Assembly: GCA_014584345.1 (NCBI GenBank)
Contig: JACTNB010000001.1
Coordinates: forward strand, 1-17,534
Origin: Planctomycetota bacterium
GTDB taxonomy: Bacteria; Planctomycetota; Planctomycetia; Planctomycetales; Planctomycetaceae
DNA: 17,534 bases
Direction: 5' to 3'
Both the position numbers and the translations under genes were made by a program. Of the stretch, positions 11,216 to 17,534 are shown one piece after another. How positions within the stretch are numbered: the first letter of the stretch is position 1; every line of letters begins with the position of its first letter. The notes beneath the pieces were generated by a model that made no database searches, was not told the origin of the DNA, and saw nothing but the letters and a program-made list of their open reading frames with translations.

Positions 11216-11860
11216 TTAGTGGCGTGCTTTCTTTCGCCTTTGCCGCTCGGCCTTCTTCTTAGCACGCAGCACTTTGCGAAATGGTTTCCGCTTCTTTTCG
11301 TAGTAGGCGTCAAGTAGCCGATCTATCGTGTCCATCTCCTTCTCCCAAGCGTCCCAGTCAGAGTTGCTAGTACGTTGGAAGGTGATTGCGGCGTTTTCCA
11401 ATGTAGCAACTGCTTCGACAACGAGAGGGTGGTCAACCAACAGCTTGTAAGCCCCTAAACGCTCGGCAGGCAGAGAGAAAAGATGTCTTTCAACTTCGTC
11501 GATGTTGTGGTCAAACACTTCAATGCCATCTGGCACGAACAGAACTCGGCCATCGCTATCCGGTGTTGGTGTGATGTCAAGAAGGCCGGATTCAGTTTTC
11601 AGGACGGCATGGTACTCTGCCGTCAACCAAAGGTTTCGAGTGACCCAGATGCCCCACCCTAAGACGGGTGTGCCCAACCCCAATTGTCTGGCCAAGTCGC
11701 AGTTGTGGAAACACAAATATGGCTTGGCGAAGGGCAACGGGCGATAGCGTGCATATTCTGGAGTGCCCCCTAGTTCTTTTGCGAACTCCAGAATCGCTGG
11801 TGTGATTTGAGTAGGCGTATTGGCAGCGTATTTAGCGTGTGCTAATTGTGAAATGTCCAT
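11216..11860 (-). CDS. Hypothetical protein with candidate Cys-His-Asp triad (214 aa)
   Basis: Family not recognised. Residues 50-98 show CFHNC (Cys50, Asn53), then LGWGIW, then EYHAVL (His84), then GLLDITP (Asp95). This C-xx-N ... G-W ... H ... D-x-T arrangement is seen in small transglutaminase/papain-like proteins common in phages and mobile elements, so a cysteine peptidase, amidase or deamidase role is possible. The last 26 residues are highly basic (KKRKPFRKV ... RQRRKKARH) and could bind nucleic acid. The start at 11860 follows AAGGAAG, which directly abuts a hairpin at 11873-11892. A good promoter lies at 11981-12009, so this gene is the probable first gene of a three-gene transcript with the zinc-ribbon and HAD genes. 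Confidence 0.75.
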   Translation of the reverse strand: MDISQLAHAKYAANTPTQITPAILEFAKELGGTPEYARYRPLPFAKPYLCFHNCDLARQLGLGTPVLGWGIWVTRNLWLTAEYHAVLKTESGLLDITPTPDSDGRVLFVPDGIEVFDHNIDEVERHLFSLPAERLGAYKLLVDHPLVVEAVATLENAAITFQRTSNSDWDAWEKEMDTIDRLLDAYYEKKRKPFRKVLRAKKKAERQRRKKARH

Positions 11861-11872
11861 AGCGACTTCCTT

Positions 11873-11892
11873 CTCGATGAAAAATCATCGAG
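11873..11892 (-). promoter_or_regulatory. Hairpin abutting the ribosome site of the 214-aa gene
   Basis: A perfect 8-bp inverted repeat, CTCGATGA and TCATCGAG, with a 4-base A/T loop lies immediately upstream of AAGGAAG and the ATG at 11860. In the leader RNA it would stand next to the ribosome site and could influence translation or RNA stability. Function is inferred only. Confidence 0.4.
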
Positions 11893-11957
11893 TTGTTAGG
11901 AGCCTCTACGGACAAGTAAGCATTCCGTGTAGGTCGTAGTTCAGTGAAATTGTGAAT

Positions 11958-11973
11958 CGCCTTCTCAAAGGCG
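11958..11973 (-). promoter_or_regulatory. 5'-end hairpin of leader RNA
   Basis: CGCCTT and AAGGCG form a 6-bp stem with a 4-base loop. It begins at about the expected transcription start of the promoter at 11981-12009, so the RNA would carry a hairpin at its 5' end, an arrangement that often stabilises transcripts. The role is inferred. Confidence 0.35.
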
Positions 11974-11980
11974 GTGAGTG

Positions 11981-12009
11981 TTTATAGCGCTGATTGGTTT
12001 ATTAGTCAA
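11981..12009 (-). promoter_or_regulatory. Sigma70-type promoter for the 214-aa gene operon
   Basis: On the - strand, TTGACT (-35) and TATAAA (-10) are separated by exactly 17 bases, close to the sigma70 consensus. Transcription would start near 11974, giving a leader of about 115 bases before the ATG at 11860. This is the best promoter-like match I noticed in the window. Confidence 0.6.
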
Positions 12010-12248
12010 ATTGCCTTTTGCGGGGTCTCCTTGGAGTAGAAGGGCTTATCAATCTACGGCGCAGGCATGATGAAGTGGAATGGCTAAACAAAGAGATAGG
12101 TCAGAGTGAAAGTGTTTGATCGGACGGAAATGTTTGGAGTCAAAAGGTAAGACTCGTGCTGGCACGCAATGTGAGATGCCAGAACTGATAAGAGGAGCAA
12201 CCTGCTCAGCCATCTCACTTCTCACCATCACATGTCCTGCGCCGAAAC

Positions 12249-12278
12249 GAGAAGAGCCGAGTTTCCCCGGCTCTTCTC
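12249..12278 (-). terminator. Terminator-like hairpin downstream of the dual methyltransferase
   Basis: GAGAAGAGCCG and CGGCTCTTCTC form a perfect 11-bp stem with an 8-base loop, about 100 bases past the stop of the leftward methyltransferase gene. The T-tract is poor (GTTTCGG follows on the - strand), so it may act as an imperfect terminator or RNA end stabiliser. Confidence 0.5.
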
Positions 12279-12377
12279 ATGTTCTGAACATCGCACACTC
12301 AAAAGGTGTTATTACCCACTTCACTCATCTCCTCGTTACAAGAGTTGGACTGATAACGGACGAGAATCCGACAACTA

Positions 12378-14324
12378 TTAAGCGGCCTGTGAACCGCCCT
12401 CTTCCAAGCGGCTTCGAGCAATGTCAACGTACTTCTGCATCACATCGATGCCATAGAAGTGTCTGCCGGTCGCCTGTGCCGCCAGTAGGGTCGTGCCCGA
12501 ACCAGCGAAACAGTCCAAGACCGTACCACCCTCGGGGCAGAAGGTCTTGATAAGCTTTTCAGCCAACGGCTGAGGAAACATCGCCGGGTGCATCACGCCC
12601 TTTGAGATCGTTCCCATCGGAACTGTGAACACATCCGAAACACGAGTCCGGCCAGATCGTTTTTCAGTGTTCTGGCCAGTATGAATCGGCAGATCGCTAC
12701 CCATTCCAAAGCGAGTTGAACCACGGGACGAGATTTCATTTGACCATCCGCCGCAAGCCTTCGTATCGATGAACGGGTTGTGCGTCTTGCTGAACCAAAG
12801 GATGTTTTCATAGGCACGACGTGGACGCCGGTTGCTGCCTTGAAAACCTCCCCCATCTGGCTTGTACCAGATCAACTCTTCGCACTCGTGCCACCCAAAC
12901 TTCCGAAGGGCGAGCCGAGTTCTAAGAACATAGTCGCTGATGACACCTTTCCTGAGATGAGGACGAATCACCATCAGCACAGACCCGTCGTCGGTCAGCT
13001 TCTCCCACAGCTTCGCCATCCACTTCACCGTGAAGGCTGGAAAGTCTCGCTCGGACACGCCGGGGTACATTCTCTTCCGCTGGTTGGCATACGGTGGCGA
13101 ACACAAGCCCAAGTTGACCGACTGGTCAGGTAGTCGAGGGATCGTCTTGGCGCAGTCTCCTTGTACGACACTGTTGATCTTCAACGGTGGCTCGCAACGA
13201 ACTTGTGCAGGCACATCTTGTTCCGCCTCCTCCTGCTTGTGCTTCGCCAGTCGGTGCAGGCTCGTCTTTCGATATTGCTCATCCTTCTCGATGCCGTGGA
13301 TGTGATCCCACCCGGCCTTCAATGCTCCGAGCATTTCCGAGCCGCTACCCGAGTACGGCACGAGCAAGCGTCGGGCTGTTCTCCGCTCAGGCGGAAGGAC
13401 GAGTCCAGCCAAATGCTCACACAAGCGAAGGGGTTTGACAGCCGGGTGATCGATACCCTGACGTTCTTCCTTCGACGCTTTGGCGACGTAGAAGAAGCGA
13501 GATGCACCACCCTTATCATCGTAGCCGCCTATGGCTGAATACCTAGACACGAAGGTGTTCATCGTCCTCCCGTTGCCAATCACTCGATCTTTGAGACCAC
13601 AACGACCTCGACGAGACCGGCTTGGGCCGCTCTGCTCATCAAGTACCGCCGCCGCATCTTCGTCGAGCATCACGTTGGCGGGCCAGCGTCCTCCATCAAT
13701 GGTTTCGACTGCGTGACCAGACCTTGCCCACTGAGATCGATCTTCACGACCGTCCTCGTTGCGAGGATACGGAGCTTGATGGCTACGCTTTCTCCCGCCG
13801 CTCGATCCAATCCGGCTTCCATCGATGTCCAGACCACCACACCCGAAGATGGCAGCGTTCTTGGCGTAGCTTCCGCAGGTGGGCTTCATTGCCAGCACGA
13901 TAGGCTCCCATGCCGGTTTCAGCGTTGTACCACGACCACGAAACCGCTTAACTAGATCGCCGTGGCTACAGTATTGAGAGATGCCCTTCGAGAAGTCCTG
14001 CGACTTGGGGAATCCCTCACCGTACAACCAGCATAGAGTATCCCTGATTTCCCAACCGGCATCCTCGATGTGACACGCCAAGCGGTGGAAGGTCTTGGGG
14101 CTGCCGAAGGTCAGCAGGTATGCACCCGGTTTGCACACTCGGAGCATATCCTCCCAAACTTCGACGCTGGGCACGTTCTGATCCCAGTCCTTACCCATAA
14201 AGCCGAGGCCGTAGGGCGGGTCGCAGATGCCGCCATCGTAGCTATTCGCCGGGAGCGACTTGAGAACTTCAAGCACGTCTCCGTTCGTCACGTCGTAAGA
14301 TTGTTTGTTGTGATTTTGGTTCAA
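12378..14324 (-). CDS. Two-headed DNA methyltransferase (N6-adenine type plus N4-cytosine type domains, 648 aa)
   Basis: Two complete beta-class methyltransferase domains are fused. Domain 1 (about 8-370) has DPPY at 35-38 (GGICDPPYGLG), a motif X-like HPAVKPLRLCEHL, and motif I VPYSGSGSEM around 324; DPPY usually marks adenine N6 methylation. Domain 2 (about 395-648) has SPPY at 409-412 (LGLCSPPYANQ), MHPAMFPQPLAEKLI, and motif I DCFAGSGTT at 604-612; SPPY usually marks cytosine N4 methylation. TTG at 14324 is taken as the start because GGAGGAG lies at proper spacing; the upstream in-frame GTG at 14366 falls inside a hairpin. Such enzymes are common in phages and mobile elements, where they protect the element from host restriction. 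No cognate endonuclease gene is adjacent, so it looks like an orphan modifier. It follows the ParB-methylase gene after a terminator and may have its own promoter. Confidence 0.88.
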   Translation of the reverse strand: MNQNHNKQSYDVTNGDVLEVLKSLPANSYDGGICDPPYGLGFMGKDWDQNVPSVEVWEDMLRVCKPGAYLLTFGSPKTFHRLACHIEDAGWEIRDTLCWLYGEGFPKSQDFSKGISQYCSHGDLVKRFRGRGTTLKPAWEPIVLAMKPTCGSYAKNAAIFGCGGLDIDGSRIGSSGGRKRSHQAPYPRNEDGREDRSQWARSGHAVETIDGGRWPANVMLDEDAAAVLDEQSGPSRSRRGRCGLKDRVIGNGRTMNTFVSRYSAIGGYDDKGGASRFFYVAKASKEERQGIDHPAVKPLRLCEHLAGLVLPPERRTARRLLVPYSGSGSEMLGALKAGWDHIHGIEKDEQYRKTSLHRLAKHKQEEAEQDVPAQVRCEPPLKINSVVQGDCAKTIPRLPDQSVNLGLCSPPYANQRKRMYPGVSERDFPAFTVKWMAKLWEKLTDDGSVLMVIRPHLRKGVISDYVLRTRLALRKFGWHECEELIWYKPDGGGFQGSNRRPRRAYENILWFSKTHNPFIDTKACGGWSNEISSRGSTRFGMGSDLPIHTGQNTEKRSGRTRVSDVFTVPMGTISKGVMHPAMFPQPLAEKLIKTFCPEGGTVLDCFAGSGTTLLAAQATGRHFYGIDVMQKYVDIARSRLEEGGSQAA

Positions 14325-14358
14325 GGTTCTCCTCCGATGTGCGCATGAGGAAACGAAG

Positions 14359-14394
14359 ACGGCCACGCTCGGTGCGCATCGGGAGCGTGGCCGT
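14359..14394 (-). promoter_or_regulatory. Strong hairpin upstream of the dual methyltransferase
   Basis: ACGGCCACGCTC and GAGCGTGGCCGT form a perfect 12-bp stem with a 12-base loop, 35 bases before the TTG start at 14324. It directly follows, on the - strand, the T-tract of the terminator at 14399-14434. It could be a second terminator without a T-tract, an attenuator, or a binding site. Confidence 0.45.
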
Positions 14395-14398
14395 GGTG

Positions 14399-14434
14399 AA
14401 AAAAGTAAGCTCAGTGGCAGCGAGCCACTGAGCT
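14399..14434 (-). terminator. Intrinsic terminator of the ParB-methylase gene
   Basis: On the - strand, AGCTCAGTGGC and GCCACTGAGCT pair in an 11-bp stem with a 5-base loop, followed after three bases by TTTTTT. It lies 37 bases past the stop of the ParB-domain methylase gene. Stem, loop and T-tract fit a classic Rho-independent terminator. Confidence 0.8.
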
Positions 14435-14470
14435 ATTCAGCGTCGTGACGATGAAGGCGAGCGTTAAGAG

Positions 14471-15844
14471 CTACGCTGCCACCTCTGAGAGTTTGATGTC
14501 GGCGTCAATCGGGACAGTGCCGTCGAGTTGATCGAGTTGCTCGGTCGTTTCGCCAGCAAGCTCTGCCCAAACATCATCCATCCGTTCGTGGCCTACAACG
14601 ACGTTTTCCTTCTTGTAGTCACATGAGACGCATTCACGCCCAAGTTTCATGCAAGCGGCTGCGGTCGTGAATCCGCCGCCGCAAGGATCAACGACAAGAT
14701 CGCCGGGTTTGGTGAAGTTGCGAAGAAGGGTCTCGATTTCCTCCTGTGGTCGCTGCCAAGGATGGTAGTCCTTCTCCTTCACATCGAACTCAAGCGTGTC
14801 GATCCATTTGGCCCACTCTTTTCGCTTGCCTTTGGTGTAGACCACGAACGGAATCGAATTGCTTACGACCTTCAGTGAATGGATGGGGTTACACTCGCCG
14901 ACCCACTTCGATGTTCCCATCCATTGGTAGGTCAAATGCTCATCGAACGCACGCAACTTCTCATTCAGCTTGTGCTGGCCAACATAGCAGATGAAGACAC
15001 CGCCCTCGACCAGCACTTCCGCAGCGAACTGTGCCAAATGCACAATCTGATCGATCCATCCTCCGTCATAAGGGATATCGGTCAAGATGCACTGCACTGA
15101 CTCGGACTTGAGATCAGCGATCTCCTGCAACTGCTGGAAAGAGCAGTGGAAGAGCCGAACGGAATCCGACTTCTTTGGAGCTTCAACCTCGGCCTGACGA
15201 CGTTCGGCCAGCTTTCTGTTGTTCTTGATCCTGCGGACAGTCTTCAGAATACCTCGTCGCTCAGCAGCAGTCTTCGCCCCTCCGAGTTTCTTCACGGCTT
15301 CCTTTTGGATGTCCTTTGGTTCGTCGGCCAACTGAGCAGCGGCATGAGGCGAGACCTCGCCCTTGTCCATAGCTCCTACCAGTTCATCAATGGCATTCTC
15401 GACTACCTTCTTGGCATCGTCGTACTTGTCCATCTTCCACCCGGCGATCTCACAAGCTTCCTTTTTGGTCACACCGCTACCGTTTTTCCGGTATTGATCC
15501 GAACGGCGGTCGCCCCCACGGGTGAAGGAACGGAGGGTATCAGTGATCGCCACCATCTCGGAGAGGGTGAGGTCTTTGCGGATCGTGTTCTCGATCCATT
15601 CAGCGTGGGTCAAGTTCTCAATGTCGATGACCACGGCAGGAATCTCGCCCCAGCCCAGATGGTCTCGACAGGCCAGCAGGCGGCGAAGGCCGAACACGAG
15701 CCGCTTGTCGGGCGTCACCCCGATAGCTTGCAGCAACCCATCGTCGGAGATGGACTGGGCGAGTCCCTCAATGTCGCCGAGGTCTTTTCGGAAGCGGTCG
15801 CCGATCTGGATGTCATTGATGGAAATGGTCGTGGTGTTGCTCAT
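14471..15844 (-). CDS. ParB-domain/DNA methylase fusion protein (457 aa)
   Basis: The N-terminus (about 1-110) is a ParB/Sulfiredoxin-like domain: QIGDRFRKDLGDIEGLAQSI, GLLQAIGV, FGLRRLLACR and ENTIRKDLTLSEM, the counterpart of the ParB ENxxRxxL motif. A helix-turn-helix-like segment follows (VTKKEACEIAGWKM, near 135-150). The C-terminal third is a methylase-like domain with DIPY at 256-259 (TDIPYDGGW) and DPCGGGFTT at 386-394. The usual (D/N/S)PP(Y/F) is replaced by DIPY, so activity or specificity may be altered. The start at 15844 is set by AAAGGAGACC before MSNTTT; the open frame runs 40 codons further upstream without a ribosome site. ParB-methylase fusions occur in phages and plasmids and are thought to modify or mark element DNA. 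The gene ends at a strong terminator. Confidence 0.87.
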   Translation of the reverse strand: MSNTTTISINDIQIGDRFRKDLGDIEGLAQSISDDGLLQAIGVTPDKRLVFGLRRLLACRDHLGWGEIPAVVIDIENLTHAEWIENTIRKDLTLSEMVAITDTLRSFTRGGDRRSDQYRKNGSGVTKKEACEIAGWKMDKYDDAKKVVENAIDELVGAMDKGEVSPHAAAQLADEPKDIQKEAVKKLGGAKTAAERRGILKTVRRIKNNRKLAERRQAEVEAPKKSDSVRLFHCSFQQLQEIADLKSESVQCILTDIPYDGGWIDQIVHLAQFAAEVLVEGGVFICYVGQHKLNEKLRAFDEHLTYQWMGTSKWVGECNPIHSLKVVSNSIPFVVYTKGKRKEWAKWIDTLEFDVKEKDYHPWQRPQEEIETLLRNFTKPGDLVVDPCGGGFTTAAACMKLGRECVSCDYKKENVVVGHERMDDVWAELAGETTEQLDQLDGTVPIDADIKLSEVAA

Positions 15845-15934
15845 GAATGGTCTCCTTTGTTGAAAATGTACCGTGAACAGGGCTAAGGCACCAGCCTTGG
15901 ACGACTTGGCGTCTATTCTCAGCAGCTTGGTTGT

Positions 15935-16145
15935 GGCAAAACAAAACCCGGCGTGCCAACGCACGTCGGGTTACAAAACTTGGAATGCAGGTCTGGTGGG
16001 CACATGGTCGGCCCACTTGACCGTGCAAATTGTCTCGGGCACCCTCTAGTCGGGGATCGCCTCATCAGGTGCAGGTTTTTCTGTCTCCTCCTTTCCGTCG
16101 TGTCGGGTTCGATTCGCTGCACTAGGGGGTGCCCAGAAGTTGTCT
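15935..16145. repeat. Diverged direct repeat, copy A
   Basis: This segment matches copy B (16617-16799) in order: GGCAAA and A-rich bases, a hairpin of CCCGGCG ... CGTCGGG type, TACAAAA(C/A)TTGGA, a variable middle, then a 35-base block at 16111-16145 that is identical to 16765-16799 except for one base. It also has an internal inverted repeat: GGGCACCCTCTAGT at 16037-16050 against ACTAGGGGGTGCCC at 16121-16134. It begins eight bases after the stop of the integrase fragment. Confidence 0.75.
15936..15971 (-). terminator. Terminator-like hairpin in repeat A
   Basis: On the - strand, ACCCGACGTGC pairs with GCACGCCGGGT (one A-C mismatch) around a 4-base loop, followed by TTTGTTTTGCC. It would end transcripts from the integrase fragment before the ParB-methylase gene. 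Confidence 0.55.
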
Positions 16146-16152
16146 GATTTGG

Positions 16153-16536
16153 TCAACTGGCACTGTCGTCTACACCTCTTGAAACCTGCCCGAAGTGAAT
16201 AGGCGCAACCCACTCAAATTGATCCGAGGCATCAAGCCAGCCGAAAAACCAGATGAGTTCGGAGATTGTTCGTTGGGCAGTCGAAGAAGCAATCGGTTTT
16301 CCGGTCTTGGCACTGGTGGGGCGATCTCGCCAATGACCGATCATGTCCACGCAAACATCCAAAGTGATTTCGTGGAGTAGCAGATCATCGTGGTTCTCCT
16401 TCAATCGCCGAACAATCAGTTGGCGAGTCTGGAAGGTTGCCAATGAGGAATGTTCCGCCTTATGCTCGGACATCAATCTCTGTGCATAGGCATCGAGTGC
16501 TTCGTGGAGTGTGGATGGCTCAGTTTGGTCGTTCAT
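16153..16536 (-). pseudogene. Tyrosine recombinase/integrase fragment, core-binding domain only (127 aa)
   Basis: The start at 16536 (MNDQTEP) is set by AAAAAGGAGACC; the open frame extends about 80 codons upstream without support. The sequence (LHEALDAYAQRL ... TFQTRQLIVRRLKE ... MIGHWRDRPTSAKTGKPI ... TISELIWFFGWL) resembles the N-terminal SAM-like core-binding domain of phage-type tyrosine recombinases, which grips DNA around the crossover site. The catalytic domain with its R-H-R-Y residues is missing: the frame stops eight bases before repeat A and no continuation is seen in the other frames. It is therefore a truncated, probably inactive integrase, or possibly a stand-alone DNA-binding protein. 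Two diverged repeats bracket it, and a tRNA gene lies about 900 bases away, consistent with a decayed integration module. Confidence 0.65.
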
Positions 16537-16616
16537 GCTGGTCTCCTTTTTGTTTGGCCTTTTAGTATGCTCGACAGGCACATGTGCGAGCGGGCTGATC
16601 TCTTCGGCTAGGTGAG

Positions 16617-16799
16617 GGCAAAGAAAAACCCCGGCGAACCATGGCACGTCGGGGCTACAAAAATTGGATTGCGAAGTGCGGATCATGTGACCTTGCGGCC
16701 CAGACTGTTCGACTTCGACTTGTTCTGCGTTGGCTGAGTCCACCTCCTTTCTTGTTTCGGGTGCGATTCGCCGCACTAGGGGGTGCCCAGAAGTTGTCT
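16617..16799. repeat. Diverged direct repeat, copy B
   Basis: Partner of copy A, 650-680 bases away in the same orientation. It shares the A-rich lead, the CCCCGGCG ... CGTCGGGG hairpin, TACAAAAATTGGA and the near-identical 35-base end block at 16765-16799. The middle is diverged, and the left inverted-repeat arm seen in copy A is not evident. A shorter third match, TAGGGGTGCCCAG, lies at 16872-16884. Confidence 0.75.
16621..16654 (-). terminator. Terminator-like hairpin in repeat B
   Basis: On the - strand, CCCCGACG pairs with CGCCGGGG (one A-C mismatch, at the same stem position as in repeat A), followed by TTTTTCTTTG. It lies about 90 bases upstream of the integrase fragment start. Confidence 0.5.
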
Positions 16800-16989
16800 C
16801 ACTTCGTGTGGCAGCAGAGGTTCAGCTATCGAATCCAAGCATTCGGCGAGCGGAATTGCCGCTGATCTTCTTAGGGGTGCCCAGCTTCCGATGGAACACG
16901 CATCTTTCAGTTGTCACATGGCTTGCGACAACACGACGAAGATCAGAGAGCTTTTCGGTCAAGGCTACGGCAGAACCTACCGGCTCAGG

Positions 16990-17004
16990 TGCGGAGACTC
17001 CGCA
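16990..17004. repeat. Perfect palindrome TGCGGAG-A-CTCCGCA
   Basis: Two 7-base arms are separated by a single base. Too tight for an RNA hairpin, it looks more like a protein-binding site. Function unknown. Confidence 0.45.
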
Positions 17005-17319
17005 GAAGAGATTCGCAGATCAGTTTGATGGCGACGCCGCAGAAAGAAAGTCAGCGTCAAACACACTGCCATGGCTCGGAACACAAGTTTTCGAGTCAAG
17101 GATGTTTGCGGCTGGCTGCCGCAAGAAGGTGCAAGAGTGCTGGTAGAAGAAATTGACTCCCTGATCTGGGAGCAGCGCAGTCGTCAGCACATGAAAACGA
17201 CGGAAGGTCGAGAAGTGGTATCACGAGAGGAAGGAGTTGGGGCTGGACGGGTCAGACTTCTCCAAAACACGCCCAAGTTGGTAGAGGCAATTTCACCTAC
17301 CGCATCGATCTATTGCAAC

Positions 17320-17358
17320 CAAATCGGATACGGTTTCCGAACACGACAAATCGGATAC
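17320..17358. repeat. Direct repeat CAAATCGGATAC, two copies
   Basis: Identical 12-base units at 17320-17331 and 17347-17358 start 27 bases apart, about 55 bases from the tRNA-Lys 3' end. The spacing suits a pair of protein-binding sites, such as recombinase arm sites. This role is a guess. Confidence 0.5.
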
Positions 17359-17411
17359 ACAAGTGTCGCCTCGAAGTACCCCTAACTTGTTTATTTGCAA
17401 GCACTTAAAAG

Positions 17412-17485
<74 letters not shown>

Positions 17486-17495
17486 AAGCGAGTGC

Positions 17496-17512
17496 GTTCC
17501 GCTCGGCGGAAC
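17496..17512. repeat. Inverted repeat upstream of tRNA-Lys
   Basis: GTTCCGC and GCGGAAC form a 7-bp stem with a 3-base loop, 12 bases before the tRNA 5' end on its strand. It may be a processing hairpin or the end of an upstream transcript. Confidence 0.4.
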
Positions 17513-17534
17513 ACGATCGAAAGAGGGATTATGC

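Larger units (their letters stand above)
11861..12377. other. Intergenic region of 517 bases
   Basis: It holds the promoter and leader hairpins of the 214-aa gene at its left end and a terminator-like hairpin at 12249-12278. Between about 12030 and 12240 I see nothing convincing; a 60-codon open frame on the - strand at 12049-12231 lacks a ribosome site. Confidence 0.6.
15845..16152. other. Intergenic region holding repeat copy A
   Basis: No gene is supported in these 308 bases. They contain the ribosome site of the ParB-methylase gene, a small stem AAGGC/GCCTT at 15885-15898, and repeat copy A with its terminator-like hairpin. A 67-codon open frame (- strand, 15919-16122) has no supported start. 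Confidence 0.5.
16800..17411. other. Region without a recognisable gene, with small palindromes
   Basis: Short open frames on the + strand exist here (for example 17071-17385), but none has a convincing ribosome site or family resemblance. Structures seen are TGCGGAG-A-CTCCGCA at 16990-17004, TTGCGGC and GCCGCAA at 17106-17124 with a 5-base loop, and a 12-bp direct repeat at 17320-17331 and 17347-17358. It may be remnant element or attachment-site DNA. Confidence 0.5.

Noticed and set aside
12049..12231. 60-codon open frame on the - strand between the methylase and the 214-aa gene
   Set aside because: No ribosome site, no recognisable motif, and it ends before the promoter at 11981-12009.
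15946..15971. Integron attC-like site
   Set aside because: The hairpin lacks the RYYYAAC and GTTRRRY core sites expected of attC.
15919..16122. 67-codon open frame inside repeat A
   Set aside because: It runs through the terminator-like hairpin and has no supported start; the corresponding stretch in repeat B reads differently.
16105..16134. tRNA-like T-arm (GGGTTCGATTC) followed by a pairing end block
   Set aside because: The bases around TTCGATT do not pair as a T stem and no anticodon arm is present, so this is not a tRNA or tmRNA end.
17071..17385. 104-codon open frame near tRNA-Lys
   Set aside because: Composition and repeats inside it (two CAAATCGGATAC units) look non-coding, and no ribosome site or family match is seen.

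Overview
The window is an accessory (genomic-island) region ending at a tRNA-Lys gene. The source organism is uncertain. The orphan integrase fragment, mid-50s GC content and sparse small-ORF spacing would fit Planctomycetota or a similar environmental bacterium, but this is an inference with modest confidence.

Left half (1-10088, + strand): one tightly packed operon of six genes with overlaps or gaps of under 30 bases. In order it encodes the C-terminal part of a SNF2-type helicase; a 228-aa protein with a plausible PD-(D/E)XK-like (GxD...QxK) nuclease signature; a 995-aa beta-class adenine methyltransferase (type III Mod-like with a long N-terminal extension); a 244-aa AbiGi-like abortive-infection-type protein; a 1055-aa type III Res-like DExH helicase with a C-terminal D...DxK nuclease motif; and a 369-aa Shedu-like (DUF4263) nuclease. 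This is a composite restriction-modification defence island with up to three nuclease active sites. Third-position GC is high in the SNF2, Res and outer Mod segments. It is lower in the 228-aa gene, the AbiGi-like gene, the Shedu gene and the catalytic/target-recognition part of mod, which suggests a stable core carrying exchanged modules.

Right half (10131-16536, - strand, converging on the operon): genes in phage or plasmid style. In transcription order they are an integrase N-terminal fragment, a ParB-domain/DNA-methylase fusion, a two-headed DNA methyltransferase (DPPY and SPPY catalytic motifs in one chain), a 214-aa protein with a candidate Cys-His-Asp triad, a zinc-ribbon protein and a small HAD-type phosphatase. 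Hairpin terminators separate the first three. A good sigma70-type promoter with a structured leader precedes the 214-aa gene.

Far right (15935-17534): two diverged direct repeats of about 200 bp bracket the integrase fragment. Next comes a stretch of about 600 bases with no recognisable gene but several small palindromes and a 12-bp direct repeat, then tRNA-Lys(CTT) on the - strand. A truncated integrase, repeats and a tRNA together look like the eroded end of an integrated element. The modification enzymes of the element and the restriction-type operon lie end to end, so the window holds four DNA-methyltransferase catalytic domains in three proteins.
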